NCBI GenBank assembly: GCA_016286665.1
Contig: JAEETX010000023.1
Span: forward strand, 1 to 33,915
From: Oscillospiraceae bacterium
Lineage (GTDB): Bacteria > Bacillota > Clostridia > Oscillospirales > Oscillospiraceae
Direction of reading: 5' to 3'
DNA: 33,915 nt
The position numbers and the translations under genes were made by a program. Below, piece by piece: positions 8,096 to 15,886 of this stretch (position 1 is the stretch's first letter; each line of letters opens with the position of its first letter). Below the pieces are notes generated by a model. That model did not search any database and was not told the DNA's origin. It was given only the letters and a program-made list of their open reading frames with translations.

Positions 8096-8133
8096 TAAAA
8101 TTAAGGGACAGGGGAATTCGTCTCCCCTGTCCC
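8096..8133 (-). terminator. Terminator of the glycosyltransferase/O-antigen ligase operon
   Basis: An 11-bp stem (8105-8115 with 8123-8133) lies 12 bases downstream of the O-antigen ligase stop. On the minus strand it is followed by TTAATTTTACC, a T-rich tail. Confidence 0.75.
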
Positions 8134-8145
8134 CATCGCGCTAAG

Positions 8146-9708
8146 TCATCGCTGCGGCGCTTCTTCCGCCGCCCCGTCCCCGGACAGGCGGATGGCCGCC
8201 AGGCCGAAAGCGAAGACGAACCAGAAAATGCACATCACCCGGGGATAGGCCCAGATAAAGTCCACCATACCGGTGAGGAGGGTGCCCGCCAGGCTGCCGC
8301 AGCTGGCGGCGCAGAAGAGCTTCACCGTCTTGTCCTTCCCCCGGCGGCTCCGGCGGGCCAGGCTGCGGAGACCGCAGCAGCAGGCGCCCAGGAAGCCGAA
8401 GATGCCCAGCAGCCCGTTTTCCACCCACACCTCCAGGAACAAATTGTGCAGGTGGGCGTAATAGACGATGAGGGGATAGATCCGCCGGTCCCGGATAAAG
8501 CGCTTGACCGCGTCGCCCCCCAGGCCAGCGCCGAAGATGGGGCTGCGCACCAGCACCTCCGCCCCCGCGCCGTAGAGGGGGAAGCGGCTGGTGACGGTGG
8601 AGTCGCTGGTGGCCTTGCCGATGGTGGAGAGGCGGTTCAGGATGGTATCCGGCAGCAGGGGGATGCAGAGCAGCGCCAGGATCAGGAACGGGGGGATCAG
8701 CCCCGGCTTCCACAGGAGGAGGAAAACCAGGGCCGCCGCTGCCAGGCCGATCCAGCTGGCGCGGGAATAGGTCATGGCCAGGGCCAGGACGCCCACGGCG
8801 AGGACGACCGCGGCGGCCGCCTTTCCCAGGGGCTTCCTGGAGGTCAGCATCAGCGGCACCGTCAGGGGCAGCAGCATCACCAGCACCTGGGCATAGGTGT
8901 TGGGATTGTCGAAATAGGACTGGACCCGGCCCGGCATGCCGGCGTTGAGGGTCTTGTCCACATAGGCGGCCACGATGTCCACCCCCTGGAAGCGCTGCAC
9001 CACCGCCCAGGCGGCGGAGATCAGGATCACGACGCCGGAGGCGGCGGCCATGCGTTTCAGGTCCCCGGTGTGACGGGGGGCGTTGACGGTGACATAGACG
9101 CAGACCATGCAGATGATGTGGTAGCGCAGATAGCGCTGGGAAAGCTCCGGATGGTGGCTCAGGGGCACGGACAGCACCACCGCCGCGGCCAGCATCGCCA
9201 GGAACACCCCCGTCTTTTCCAGCTTCATGCGCTGTCCCCGATGCATCGTGCGGACATACAGCAGGGCCAGCACCGCCAGGAAGCCCAGCAGGTGATAGGT
9301 GTTGTCCCAATACTTGAAGGGGATGACCCACAGCCCCAGGATGACCCAGCTCTCCAGCAGGGCGGCCCCGTCCCCGGCCTCAAACACCAGGCCCAGCAGG
9401 ACGCTTTCGTCGCACTTGGCCCGGTATTTCAGATAGAGCCGGTGGAGCAGGAGCCCCGGCAGGTTCAGCACGAAGCTCACCACCCGATAGGTGAGGCTGC
9501 TGCGCCAGAGGCGGTCCGGCCCCGCTTCCCGGAAGCAGGCGCCGATGATGAGGGAATGGGTGAACAGCCGCCCGAAGGCGGTGAAGAAGCGGCCCAGAGC
9601 GGCATAGACGCGGACCATGAAATGAAACAGCAGGCTGTTCCGGTATTCCCCGTAGATGCCCCGGCAGATGCGGGCGATGCCGCTTTCGCGGATCAGTTTT
9701 GCGACCAT
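8146..9708 (-). CDS. O-antigen ligase / Wzy-like polysaccharide membrane protein
   Basis: A 520-residue multi-span membrane protein with about ten or more hydrophobic helices. It has two hallmarks of the O-antigen ligase (Wzy_C) family: the segment MTYSRASWIGL and the long external loop ending in HLHNLFLEVWVENGLLG. Family members join or polymerise lipid-linked glycans at the outer face of the cytoplasmic membrane. In a Gram-positive-type cell the product would be an exopolysaccharide, capsule or wall glycan rather than lipopolysaccharide. The ATG at 9708 has AGGTGA upstream, and only 7 bases separate it from the upstream glycosyltransferase stop, so they form an operon. The first 60 residues form an extra amphipathic N-terminal stretch of unknown role. 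Confidence 0.87.
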   Translation of the reverse strand: MVAKLIRESGIARICRGIYGEYRNSLLFHFMVRVYAALGRFFTAFGRLFTHSLIIGACFREAGPDRLWRSSLTYRVVSFVLNLPGLLLHRLYLKYRAKCDESVLLGLVFEAGDGAALLESWVILGLWVIPFKYWDNTYHLLGFLAVLALLYVRTMHRGQRMKLEKTGVFLAMLAAAVVLSVPLSHHPELSQRYLRYHIICMVCVYVTVNAPRHTGDLKRMAAASGVVILISAAWAVVQRFQGVDIVAAYVDKTLNAGMPGRVQSYFDNPNTYAQVLVMLLPLTVPLMLTSRKPLGKAAAAVVLAVGVLALAMTYSRASWIGLAAAALVFLLLWKPGLIPPFLILALLCIPLLPDTILNRLSTIGKATSDSTVTSRFPLYGAGAEVLVRSPIFGAGLGGDAVKRFIRDRRIYPLIVYYAHLHNLFLEVWVENGLLGIFGFLGACCCGLRSLARRSRRGKDKTVKLFCAASCGSLAGTLLTGMVDFIWAYPRVMCIFWFVFAFGLAAIRLSGDGAAEEAPQR

Positions 9709-9715
9709 AACGGAT

Positions 9716-10729
9716 TCACCTCCGGTTTTTCAGGCGGTACAGGATGTCCAGCAGCAGGAACTGCCGCTTCAGCAGCAGCTCCGCGACGATCTGCTTGCGC
9801 TTCCCGCAGCCCTTGGGGCGGAGCGCCTTCATGGCCCCGGCGTATTCCGGCAGGGCGCAGAGGGCGCGGATGTTCTTTCGGTGTTCCCGGTGGCTCACCT
9901 CGTTGCCGGGAGCGTATTCGTTCCCCACGGCGATCAGCAGGCCCGCCCAGTTGGTGTCGGCTTCCCAGCCGGGGCAGGCCTTTTCCAGTGCCGTACCCGC
10001 CACCCGGCTGCGCTTCCGCTCCATGAAGCGGCGGAAGACCTGCGGGAAATCCGCCATATAGCGGTGGGTGGCGGAGGCGGGATTCATGAGATAGTCGTAG
10101 ATGGGCGCCTGGGTCGCCGCCAGCTTTTCCGCATGGAGGAAATAGTCCATGAGGAAGATCTCGTCCTCCAGATAGCCTCCCTCGAAGGTGACGGCGTTAT
10201 CCTTCAAAATGGACGCCCGAAAGAGGAAGCGGACGGTGTAGCCGTTGAAGATGGGGGTCCGGAGGCGCTGCCCCGTGAGGGGCAGGAGGATGTGTTCCCG
10301 GATGCCCGCTTCGCCGTAGACCCCGGCGGGCAGGATGTCGTCCGTGATCTGAGACCCGTCCGCCTCCGTCAGCACCACGGCCCCGGCGGCGGTGTCCGCG
10401 CCGTTGTCCTCCGCCAGGCGGATCAGGGTCTCCAGAGCGCCGGGCATCAGCAGATCGTCCGAATCCAGGAAATACACCCAGGGGGAGCGGACCTCCCCCA
10501 GCCCCCGGTTCCGGGCGGCGCTGACGCCGCCGTTGGGCTGATGCAGCACCCGGATGCGCCCGTCCTTCTTCCCCAGAGCGTCGCAGAGGGCCCTCGAACC
10601 GTCGGTGCTGCCGTCGTCGATGAGGATCATGGCCCAGTCTGCAAAGCTCTGGCTGCGCACGCTCTCCACGCAGGCCTCCAGGGTCTTTTCCGCCTGATAC
10701 ACGGGCACGATGACGTCGATCTGTGCCAA
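9716..10729 (-). CDS. Glycosyltransferase family 2
   Basis: A 337-residue GT-A fold glycosyltransferase using a nucleotide sugar. Seen are the N-terminal nucleotide-binding strand IDVIVPVYQAEKTLEACVES, DDGSTDGS at 38-45, NGGVSAARNRG at 66-76 and the metal-binding DSDD at 89-92. The C-terminal third is variable, as usual for this family. The start codon is TTG at 10729, supported by GGAGGG upstream; later ATGs would remove the first strand. It is the first gene of a two-gene operon with the O-antigen ligase, driven by the promoter at 10792-10820. The sugar specificity cannot be read. Confidence 0.9.
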   Translation of the reverse strand: MAQIDVIVPVYQAEKTLEACVESVRSQSFADWAMILIDDGSTDGSRALCDALGKKDGRIRVLHQPNGGVSAARNRGLGEVRSPWVYFLDSDDLLMPGALETLIRLAEDNGADTAAGAVVLTEADGSQITDDILPAGVYGEAGIREHILLPLTGQRLRTPIFNGYTVRFLFRASILKDNAVTFEGGYLEDEIFLMDYFLHAEKLAATQAPIYDYLMNPASATHRYMADFPQVFRRFMERKRSRVAGTALEKACPGWEADTNWAGLLIAVGNEYAPGNEVSHREHRKNIRALCALPEYAGAMKALRPKGCGKRKQIVAELLLKRQFLLLDILYRLKNRR

Positions 10730-10791
10730 GGGGTTCCCTCCCTCCGTGTTTCTCTGTTTTCAGCGCTTCCCTGAAAATAATAGGACAGGTT

Positions 10792-10820
10792 ATTATACTC
10801 CTCTACGCTCCCGCCGTCAA
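10792..10820 (-). promoter_or_regulatory. Sigma-A promoter for the glycosyltransferase operon
   Basis: Minus strand: TTGACG (10815-10820), 17 bases, perfect TATAAT (10792-10797), about 62 bases upstream of the TTG start. Confidence 0.85.
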
Positions 10821-10863
10821 TCACCGTGCGCAGCGTGCGCTTCCGTCTGCAAAATCGCTGCGG

Positions 10864-11154
10864 CGGGGGTGTCCCTCATCCGTCAGCCGCCTTGCGGGAG
10901 ACGGCGTCTGCCACCTTCACCGCACGCCCACCGCTCCGCGGCGGGTCCCCATTCCAGGCGCGAGGGCCCCAACGCTGGGACGCGCCTGCTGCCCCTCGCG
11001 CGCACCGATCCCCAAGGGAAGGTAGTCCTGCGGTGGACGGGGACGAAGGCCCAAGGATGAAAGACGCAGCGACAAACGGTACAGGGCAGCGTCAACCACC
11101 CCAGCTTCCCCTAGGGGAAGCTGTCACCGAAGGTGACGGATGAGGGAACCCCCG
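10864..11154. mobile_element. 291-bp inverted-repeat element (MITE-like), non-coding
   Basis: The ends are inverted repeats: TCCCTCATCCGTCA at 10872-10885 is a perfect 14-base match to the reverse complement at 11134-11147. The match extends outward over CGGGGGT/ACCCCCG with one inserted base. Inside the right end lie a 22-base perfect palindrome (11102-11123) and a small hairpin TCACC-GAA-GGTGA (11124-11136). No transposase is encoded; a 70-codon minus-strand frame (10883-11095) has no ribosome binding site and looks fortuitous. No clear target duplication is visible. From memory, similar ends (GACGGATGAGGG) recur in gut Clostridia genomes, but this was not checked. This element fills most of the 529-base gap between genes. 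Confidence 0.6.
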
Positions 11155-11187
11155 TCCCCGCCCTCAAAGAAAATTTCAAATTCCCCC

Positions 11188-11238
11188 TTGACAACGTAAC
11201 ATAGTTATGTTACGTTATAGCCACATAACAGTGTTACG
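11188..11238 (+). promoter_or_regulatory. Promoter and palindromic operator of the yhbD-like/bactofilin operon
   Basis: A perfect -35 TTGACA (11188-11193) is followed by a perfect 24-base palindrome (11193-11216: 11-base arms around GT, arms beginning AACGTAACATA). A second, smaller inverted repeat with the same TAACA half-sites follows at 11226-11236. The -10 is unclear: TACGTT at 17-base spacing or TATAGC at 22. A long spacer covered by a palindrome is the layout used by MerR-type regulators, and the first gene encodes a MerR-like helix-turn-helix, suggesting autoregulation (inference). Confidence 0.65.
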
Positions 11239-11258
11239 CCGAAAGGAGGCAACGAGAC

Positions 11259-11645
11259 TTGGAAGACAACATGATCTCAAAGAAGGAGCTGCTGGAGCGC
11301 TACGGCATGTCCTACGGGGCTCTGTACCGCTGGAAGCGCAAGGGCCTGATCCCGGAGGACTGGTTCATCCGCAAGGCCACGGCCACGGGGCAGGAGACCT
11401 TTTTCCCCGAAAACCTCATCACCGAGCGGGTGGAGCTGATCCTCAGCGGCAAGAACGAGCTGGAGCTGGACGAGCTGGCGCGGAAGCTGCGGGGCGAGGA
11501 AAAGGAGGCCTGGGTGCTTCTCCTGGGCACGTCCTACGGGGACAAGCGGTTCCAGCTGGAGGAAGTGAAGCGCATCCTCCTCATCCGGGGAGAGACGCAG
11601 AAGGACGTGACCGCGCTGGTCATGGAGCAAAGCAAGGAGGCATGA
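11259..11645 (+). CDS. YhbD-like (DUF4004) protein with MerR-like helix-turn-helix
   Basis: A 128-residue protein of the Bacillus YhbD family. The N-terminal half ([20 protein letters not shown], then [15 protein letters not shown]) is a MerR-like winged helix-turn-helix, followed by [17 protein letters not shown]. The C-terminal half is helical and acidic. The start is TTG at 11259, 8 bases after AAAGGAGGC; the internal ATG at 11271 is too far from that site. In Bacillus the yhbD gene precedes bactofilin genes yhbE and yhbF, and the same order is seen here with one bactofilin. The overlap is nearly coupled (stop 11643-11645 just before the next start). It probably binds the palindrome upstream. 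Confidence 0.88.
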   Translation: MEDNMISKKELLERYGMSYGALYRWKRKGLIPEDWFIRKATATGQETFFPENLITERVELILSGKNELELDELARKLRGEEKEAWVLLLGTSYGDKRFQLEEVKRILLIRGETQKDVTALVMEQSKEA

Positions 11646-11647
11646 AC

Positions 11648-12418
11648 ATGGATATGAAGATTTCCGGCGCCGGGGTGCTTTCCGGCGGCGAATATGACGA
11701 CGTTAAGATTTCCGGCAGCGCAAAGATCGAGGGCGGCGTCCGCTGCCGCAGCTTCAGCTGCGCCGGCGCGGCCAAGGGCGAAGGGGACCTCCGCTGCCTG
11801 GAGGACTTCCGCACCTCCGGCAGCACCCACGTCACCGGCGAGGTCAGCGCCCAGAATGCGGAGGTCAGCGGCTCCCTGAAATGCGCCACTCTGGCGGCGG
11901 AAAAGGAAGTCAAGCTCTTCGGCGGCGTGAACATCGAGGGCAAGCTTTCCGGCGGCGACGTCCGGGTCTCCGGCGGCCTGAAGGCGGGGGATATCGAAGC
12001 CGAGAGTTTCCGCTTTGCCGCTTCCGTGGCCGGGCCCATCGGCGCCGGGGGCAAGCTCCAGTGCACCGGGCTTCTCAACGCCGAAACGGTGACGATCACC
12101 CTGGGGCTGGAAAAGCACAGCTGCGGCGCCATCGGCGGCGGCAGCGTGAAGGTGGAGGAGCGCCCGGAGGGCGGCATGTTCGGCGTCTTCGGCAGACCCG
12201 GCCCCTTCGCTTTCCCCTGGGGCAAGCCCCCCGCCGGCTGCCTCACCGTCAGCGAGAGCATCGAGGCGGATCAGGTGGACATCGTCAACACCGTCTGCCC
12301 CACGGTCTCCGGCCGCAAGGTCAAGATCGGCCGGGGCTGCAAGATCGACCTGGTGCGCTACAGCGAGAGCGTCGAGGTTGACCCCGACGCCCAGGTGGAA
12401 AAGCAGGAAAAAGTCTGA
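11648..12418 (+). CDS. Bactofilin-like polymer-forming cytoskeletal protein (YhbE/YhbF type)
   Basis: A 256-residue right-handed beta-helix protein with short repeating strands such as DVKISGSAKIEGGV, LFGGVNIEGKLSGGDVRVSG and ADQVDIVNTV. Bactofilins self-assemble into filaments without nucleotide and scaffold envelope enzymes or flagellar and division proteins. This member follows a yhbD-like gene as in Bacillus. The start at 11648 has AAGGAGG 7 bases upstream; an ATG at 11642, overlapping the previous stop as ATGA, is the alternative and adds only two residues. A Pro/Phe/Gly-rich insertion (about 178-195, FGVFGRPGPFAFPWG) breaks the helix repeat and could be a membrane or partner-binding loop. 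The protein is longer than minimal bactofilins (about 110-200). Confidence 0.88.
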   Translation: MDMKISGAGVLSGGEYDDVKISGSAKIEGGVRCRSFSCAGAAKGEGDLRCLEDFRTSGSTHVTGEVSAQNAEVSGSLKCATLAAEKEVKLFGGVNIEGKLSGGDVRVSGGLKAGDIEAESFRFAASVAGPIGAGGKLQCTGLLNAETVTITLGLEKHSCGAIGGGSVKVEERPEGGMFGVFGRPGPFAFPWGKPPAGCLTVSESIEADQVDIVNTVCPTVSGRKVKIGRGCKIDLVRYSESVEVDPDAQVEKQEKV

Positions 12419-12472
12419 TACCCCCATCGACCCTGATACCGTTTTCATCTTTTTCTTCTCTTCTCTATACGG

Positions 12473-12500
12473 AAGGACGCCCGCAGCCGCGGGCGTCCTT
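12473..12500 (+). terminator. Terminator after the bactofilin gene
   Basis: Perfect 12-bp stem AAGGACGCCCGC / GCGGGCGTCCTT, loop AGCC, 54 bases after the stop. The T tail is short (TTCTCC), so it is moderately supported. Confidence 0.65.
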
Positions 12501-12533
12501 CTCCATGTCGACAAAATGCCGACAGATGGAGCA

Positions 12534-12596
12534 CATCATCAGAAAGGAATTCTGATGATGCCGGGATATCATACAAGGGGGGACTCCCGTCCCCCC
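12534..12596. other. Two hairpins in the gap before the protease gene end
   Basis: Two perfect inverted repeats: 11-bp arms at 12534-12544 and 12550-12560, and 8-bp GGGGGGAC / GTCCCCCC at 12577-12596. They lie downstream of the convergent protease stop (12674) and may end its transcript, although no T tract follows on either strand. The rest of 12419-12673 shows nothing coding. Confidence 0.5.
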
Positions 12597-12673
12597 TCAC
12601 TGTCCTCCCATGCGCGTCGAAACACGGTTTTACAACTTTGCCCGCCGTCTGGGAAGGACATATCCCGTGTTCT

Positions 12674-14932
12674 CTACAGCTCCGGCACGTCGAGGGCGGC
12701 GGGATCGAAGCCGAAATCCGAAATGCCGTAAGCGCCGCCGGGCTGAACGGATTCCCGGAAAAGGCGATGGGTGAATTCCAGGGAACTGGAGAAATTCAGC
12801 TTGGCGTAGTGGGTCATCACCGCTCGGTCGATGGAATCGACGGATACGCCGTCCACCTCTTCAAAGGCAAGATTGCCGCTGCCGGAATATGCCGGCGCGA
12901 GGATGTGGGTCGTTCCCCGGAAGGAATCCGTTTCCGGCGGAGCGCCGGCGGCGCAGTAGACATAGCTGGCGTAGAAGGATTGCCCCTCGGGATACAGGAA
13001 AAGGAAGGAATAGTCTCTCGACCCGTCCGGATATTGATAACCGTAATACAGGGCGATGGTTTCGACGCCCGGCTGGTTTTCGTTGCCCAGGATCAGGCCG
13101 ACCTCCCGGCTCGCCCCGTCGTCAAAGGTCTTTTCTTCAAAATACGCCTTATTGATCTGGTCAGGCGTGTCGATCGTGTCGTTGAAATTGACCTGCAGCC
13201 ACGCCTTCAGCGCGTCGAAGGCCTGCTGCTGCCGGGAACGGGGCGCTCCCCCCATATCTCCCGTGGTGTTCGGAACGGCGGTCTCGCCGGGCACAAAGAC
13301 GTAGTACAGCACATAATCCGCGTTGACCGCTTCGGTCTCATAGAGCGCGTAGGAGAACACCGACAGGACATAAACGCCCGGTTCGGGTACCGCGCAGGAG
13401 AGGTACTGTCCCTCATAGCCGTCCACATACGCCGTATAGTCGGAGATCACATACTCGTTCAGAAGGTATTTGTTGGCGGTGACGGTGAGATCCCGGGCAT
13501 ATTTCGTTCCCGCATCGGTGAGCAGAAAGGCCTCGATATGCCCCGGCGCATTGCAGTACACATAATACGCGTCCATCCCATCGCCCCGCGCCGTCCCATA
13601 GACGGTGTCGCCGTTGTCCAGCTCGAGATAACCGGTCGTATTGTAATATTCGTTGACAAATATCTCCGGGAGGGTCTCATATTCCAGATAGGCGTTGTCT
13701 TCCGCATATTGGGGCAGCGTCCGGAGGGCTCCCCCTTCCTTATATGCCTGTATCTTCTCCCTGTCCACGATCCCGTTGATGGGGATCGCAAAGTTCAGAT
13801 TCTGGCCGGAAACCAGGGACGAGGTCGTAACGCCCACCGCTTCGCCGAATTCGTTCAGCAGCGCGCCGCCGCTGCTGCCGGAGGAAATGGGCGCGGTCGT
13901 CTGGATCAGCTCCCTGTCCAGGTCCGTGCGGGAGGGATTGGAGATGATGCCGTCGGAGATGGTGTTCTGCAGGCCCTTGGGGCTGCCGATGGCATAGCAG
14001 ACGTCGCCGCCCGACAGGGTGGAAGCGTCCCCCGCTTCCAGGGCTTCAAAGCCTTCGCCGTCGACCTTGATCACGGCAAAGTCCTTCTCCCGGTCAAAAT
14101 ACAGCACGCCGGCAATGGGGCAGACACTCCCGTCCATCAGGGTAGCCGTGGCGGACACCGCATTTTTCAGCACGTGATGATTGGTGACGGCGATGCCGCA
14201 GGCATCGATGAAAAAGCCGCTGCCGGTGGCATACGCTTCGCCGGAAACATCGAAGGTCTCGATAAAGAAAACCGCGGGCGCGCATTTTTCAAAGATTTCC
14301 CTGGAGGTCAGCACGCGGGACGCCGGCTCCGGGGCAGGCTCTGGCGCAGGTTCCGGCGTCGGTTCCGGCGTCGGTTCCGGGGCAGGCTCCGGCGTCGGTT
14401 CCGGGGCTGGCTCCGGCGACGGTTCCGGGGCCGTCGCGGGGGCGGGGCTGACGCTCAGGATGATCGCCGTGTTGGAGGGCTTGTCGTAATCCACCGTGAA
14501 GCCCAGCACGTCCCCCAGGTCCCGCAGCTTGAAGAAATTGTTGTTCGCCAGGTTATACGCGCTGATTTCGGAATGGACGACGCCGTTGATCACGATGGAC
14601 TGGGTGGAGGGCTGGGCCGTGGAGGATTTGTCCATCCCGACGATCAGCTCCTCCCCGGTGGGCGTATAGGGGAGGCCTGAGGTGATGGTCACGGTCCGGG
14701 TCCCGGTGTCATACCCCACTTCAAACTGGCACGCCGTGCCGGAAAGCAGATAGGCGATATCCCGCAGCTTGAAATAGTTGCTCCCGTCGATATTGTATTT
14801 CTCACACTCCACCGGTCTCCCGTTGACCGTGAGGTTCTGGGAAGACCACACGACCTTGGCCGCGTTCGCGCCGACGGGAAGGAGGGTCAGCGCCAGGAGC
14901 AAACACAGCAGGAGGCTCATGCGCTTCTTCAT
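12674..14932 (-). CDS. Secreted HtrA/S1C-like serine protease with stalk domains
   Basis: A 752-residue exported protein. Residues 1-24 are a signal peptide (KKR, hydrophobic core, ANA cleavage). Two copper-amine-oxidase-N/stalk-type domains follow at about 25-90 and 105-160 (NYFKLRDIAYLL and NFFKLRDLGDVLGF). Then comes a Pro-Glu-Pro-x linker (about 165-205) and a trypsin-like domain at about 210-400. The catalytic triad is visible as His253 (TNHHV), Asp284 (DFAVI) and Ser354 (GSSGGAL). The last about 350 residues are of unknown type, predicted beta-rich, with no PDZ motif seen. Family members act outside the membrane in protein quality control or processing. The ATG at 14932 has GAGGTGA upstream and an extended -10 promoter. 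It is monocistronic and divergent from the hydrolase operon. Confidence 0.9.
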   Translation of the reverse strand: MKKRMSLLLCLLLALTLLPVGANAAKVVWSSQNLTVNGRPVECEKYNIDGSNYFKLRDIAYLLSGTACQFEVGYDTGTRTVTITSGLPYTPTGEELIVGMDKSSTAQPSTQSIVINGVVHSEISAYNLANNNFFKLRDLGDVLGFTVDYDKPSNTAIILSVSPAPATAPEPSPEPAPEPTPEPAPEPTPEPTPEPAPEPAPEPASRVLTSREIFEKCAPAVFFIETFDVSGEAYATGSGFFIDACGIAVTNHHVLKNAVSATATLMDGSVCPIAGVLYFDREKDFAVIKVDGEGFEALEAGDASTLSGGDVCYAIGSPKGLQNTISDGIISNPSRTDLDRELIQTTAPISSGSSGGALLNEFGEAVGVTTSSLVSGQNLNFAIPINGIVDREKIQAYKEGGALRTLPQYAEDNAYLEYETLPEIFVNEYYNTTGYLELDNGDTVYGTARGDGMDAYYVYCNAPGHIEAFLLTDAGTKYARDLTVTANKYLLNEYVISDYTAYVDGYEGQYLSCAVPEPGVYVLSVFSYALYETEAVNADYVLYYVFVPGETAVPNTTGDMGGAPRSRQQQAFDALKAWLQVNFNDTIDTPDQINKAYFEEKTFDDGASREVGLILGNENQPGVETIALYYGYQYPDGSRDYSFLFLYPEGQSFYASYVYCAAGAPPETDSFRGTTHILAPAYSGSGNLAFEEVDGVSVDSIDRAVMTHYAKLNFSSSLEFTHRLFRESVQPGGAYGISDFGFDPAALDVPEL
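14324..14430. repeat. 12-base-period repeat encoding the Pro-Glu-Pro-x linker
   Basis: About nine near-identical units of the pattern GGCTCCGGGGCA / GGTTCCGGCGTC encode (minus strand) alternating PEPA and PEPT. Repeats like this vary in number by slippage; the linker sets the distance between the stalk and protease domains. Confidence 0.85.
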
Positions 14933-14967
14933 AATATAATCACCTCGTATCCATCACGGTTATAAAC

Positions 14968-14996
14968 ATTTTATCACAGCCTGTCATGCAATACAA
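14968..14996 (-). promoter_or_regulatory. Promoter of the secreted protease gene
   Basis: Minus strand: TTGTAT (14991-14996), 17 bases, extended -10 TGATAAAAT with TAAAAT at 14968-14973. Confidence 0.65.
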
Positions 14997-15052
14997 TCTT
15001 CAAAACATGTCCCGCCGCGGTTGCCTCCCCCCGAAAAATTCACCGCGCCGCA

Positions 15053-15081
15053 TTGTAATATTTGCCCGTGTGTTGTATAAT
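15053..15081 (+). promoter_or_regulatory. Promoter of the hydrolase-MurF-Ddl operon
   Basis: TTGTAA (15053-15058), 17 bases, perfect TATAAT (15076-15081). It lies 57 bases downstream of the divergent protease -35 box. Its expected start point near 15088 supports the ATG at 15134 rather than the one at 15098. Confidence 0.75.
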
Positions 15082-15133
15082 TCTAATTTAGGGTAATATG
15101 GGAAATTGTTGTCAGGCGAAAAGAGGGCAGAGC

Positions 15134-15886
15134 ATGGTAGCGGAGGTCCGGGGCATCCCCGTCAATTACATATCCTTCGGCGAGGGGCCGGAAACGGCGG
15201 TGATCCTCCAGGGCTGGGGCACTAACGCCGCCCTTTACAAGGACCTGGCCGCCCACCTGGGGCAGACCATGCGCGTCTTTGTGCCGGAGCTGCCCGGCTT
15301 CGGGGCGACGCCGGAGCCCCCGGAGGCCTGGGACGCGGAAGCTTACGCCGCCTTCACTCTGGAGCTGCTGGAGGCCCTGGGCATCCGGGAGACCCACCTG
15401 ATCGGCCACTCCAACGGCGGGCGCATCATGCTGGTGCTGGCCTCGAAGCCCAGGGAGGTCAAATTCGGCAAGCTGGTGTTTCTGGACGCGGCGGGAGTGG
15501 TCCCCAAGCCCACGGTGAAAAAGAAGCTGCGCGCCGCCGCCTACAAAATCGGCAAATTCTTCCTCTCCCCCTTCCCCAAGGCCCTGGAGGCCTGGCGGCA
15601 GAAGCGGGGCTCGGCAGACTACCGCGCCGCCTCCCCCCGCATGCGGCAGACCCTGGTGAAGCTGGTGAACCGGGACCTGCGGGATTTGATGCCCATGATC
15701 CCCAACCCCAGCCTCCTCATCTGGGGTGAAAAGGATACGGACACTCCCCTGTGGATGGGGAAGGTCTTTGAGGAGCGCATCCCCGACGCGGGCCTGGTGA
15801 CGGTGCCCGGCGCGGGGCACTACGCCTATCTGGAGCAGTCCCGTTTCGTGTTCCGGGTGCTGGATTCCTTTTTCAGTAACCGCTGA
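15134..15886 (+). CDS. Alpha/beta hydrolase
   Basis: A 250-residue cytoplasmic alpha/beta hydrolase of the BioH/MhpC-like type. The catalytic residues are visible: nucleophile Ser93 in GHSNGG, Asp201 in WGEKDTDTPL and His229 in GAGHYAYLEQ. An oxyanion-hole segment is QGWGTNAALY. The ATG at 15134 has a GAGGG site; an in-frame ATG at 15098 would add 12 Cys/Lys-rich residues and is nearly at the transcript start. It is first in a run with a membrane MurF-like ligase and Ddl, which suggests a job on a wall-precursor ester or amide, but the substrate is unknown. Its stop codon lies inside the inverted repeat of the element at 15878-16034. Confidence 0.88.
   Translation: MVAEVRGIPVNYISFGEGPETAVILQGWGTNAALYKDLAAHLGQTMRVFVPELPGFGATPEPPEAWDAEAYAAFTLELLEALGIRETHLIGHSNGGRIMLVLASKPREVKFGKLVFLDAAGVVPKPTVKKKLRAAAYKIGKFFLSPFPKALEAWRQKRGSADYRAASPRMRQTLVKLVNRDLRDLMPMIPNPSLLIWGEKDTDTPLWMGKVFEERIPDAGLVTVPGAGHYAYLEQSRFVFRVLDSFFSNR

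Noticed and set aside
7474-10026. An 850-codon plus-strand frame across the GNAT and O-antigen ligase genes
   Set aside because: It crosses two real opposite-strand genes and their terminator, with a Gln/His/Gly-rich nonsense product.
10883-11095. A 70-codon minus-strand frame inside the MITE-like element
   Set aside because: No ribosome binding site or promoter; its end is set by the element's inverted repeat, so it is probably fortuitous even if similar frames recur with copies of the element.
14324-14430. Short-period repeats considered as a CRISPR array
   Set aside because: The repeats are contiguous 12-base units without spacers and encode an in-frame Pro-Glu-Pro-x linker.
15098-15133. 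Alternative upstream start of the alpha/beta hydrolase
   Set aside because: It would begin about 10 bases from the expected transcript start and lacks a good ribosome binding site; ATG 15134 fits better.
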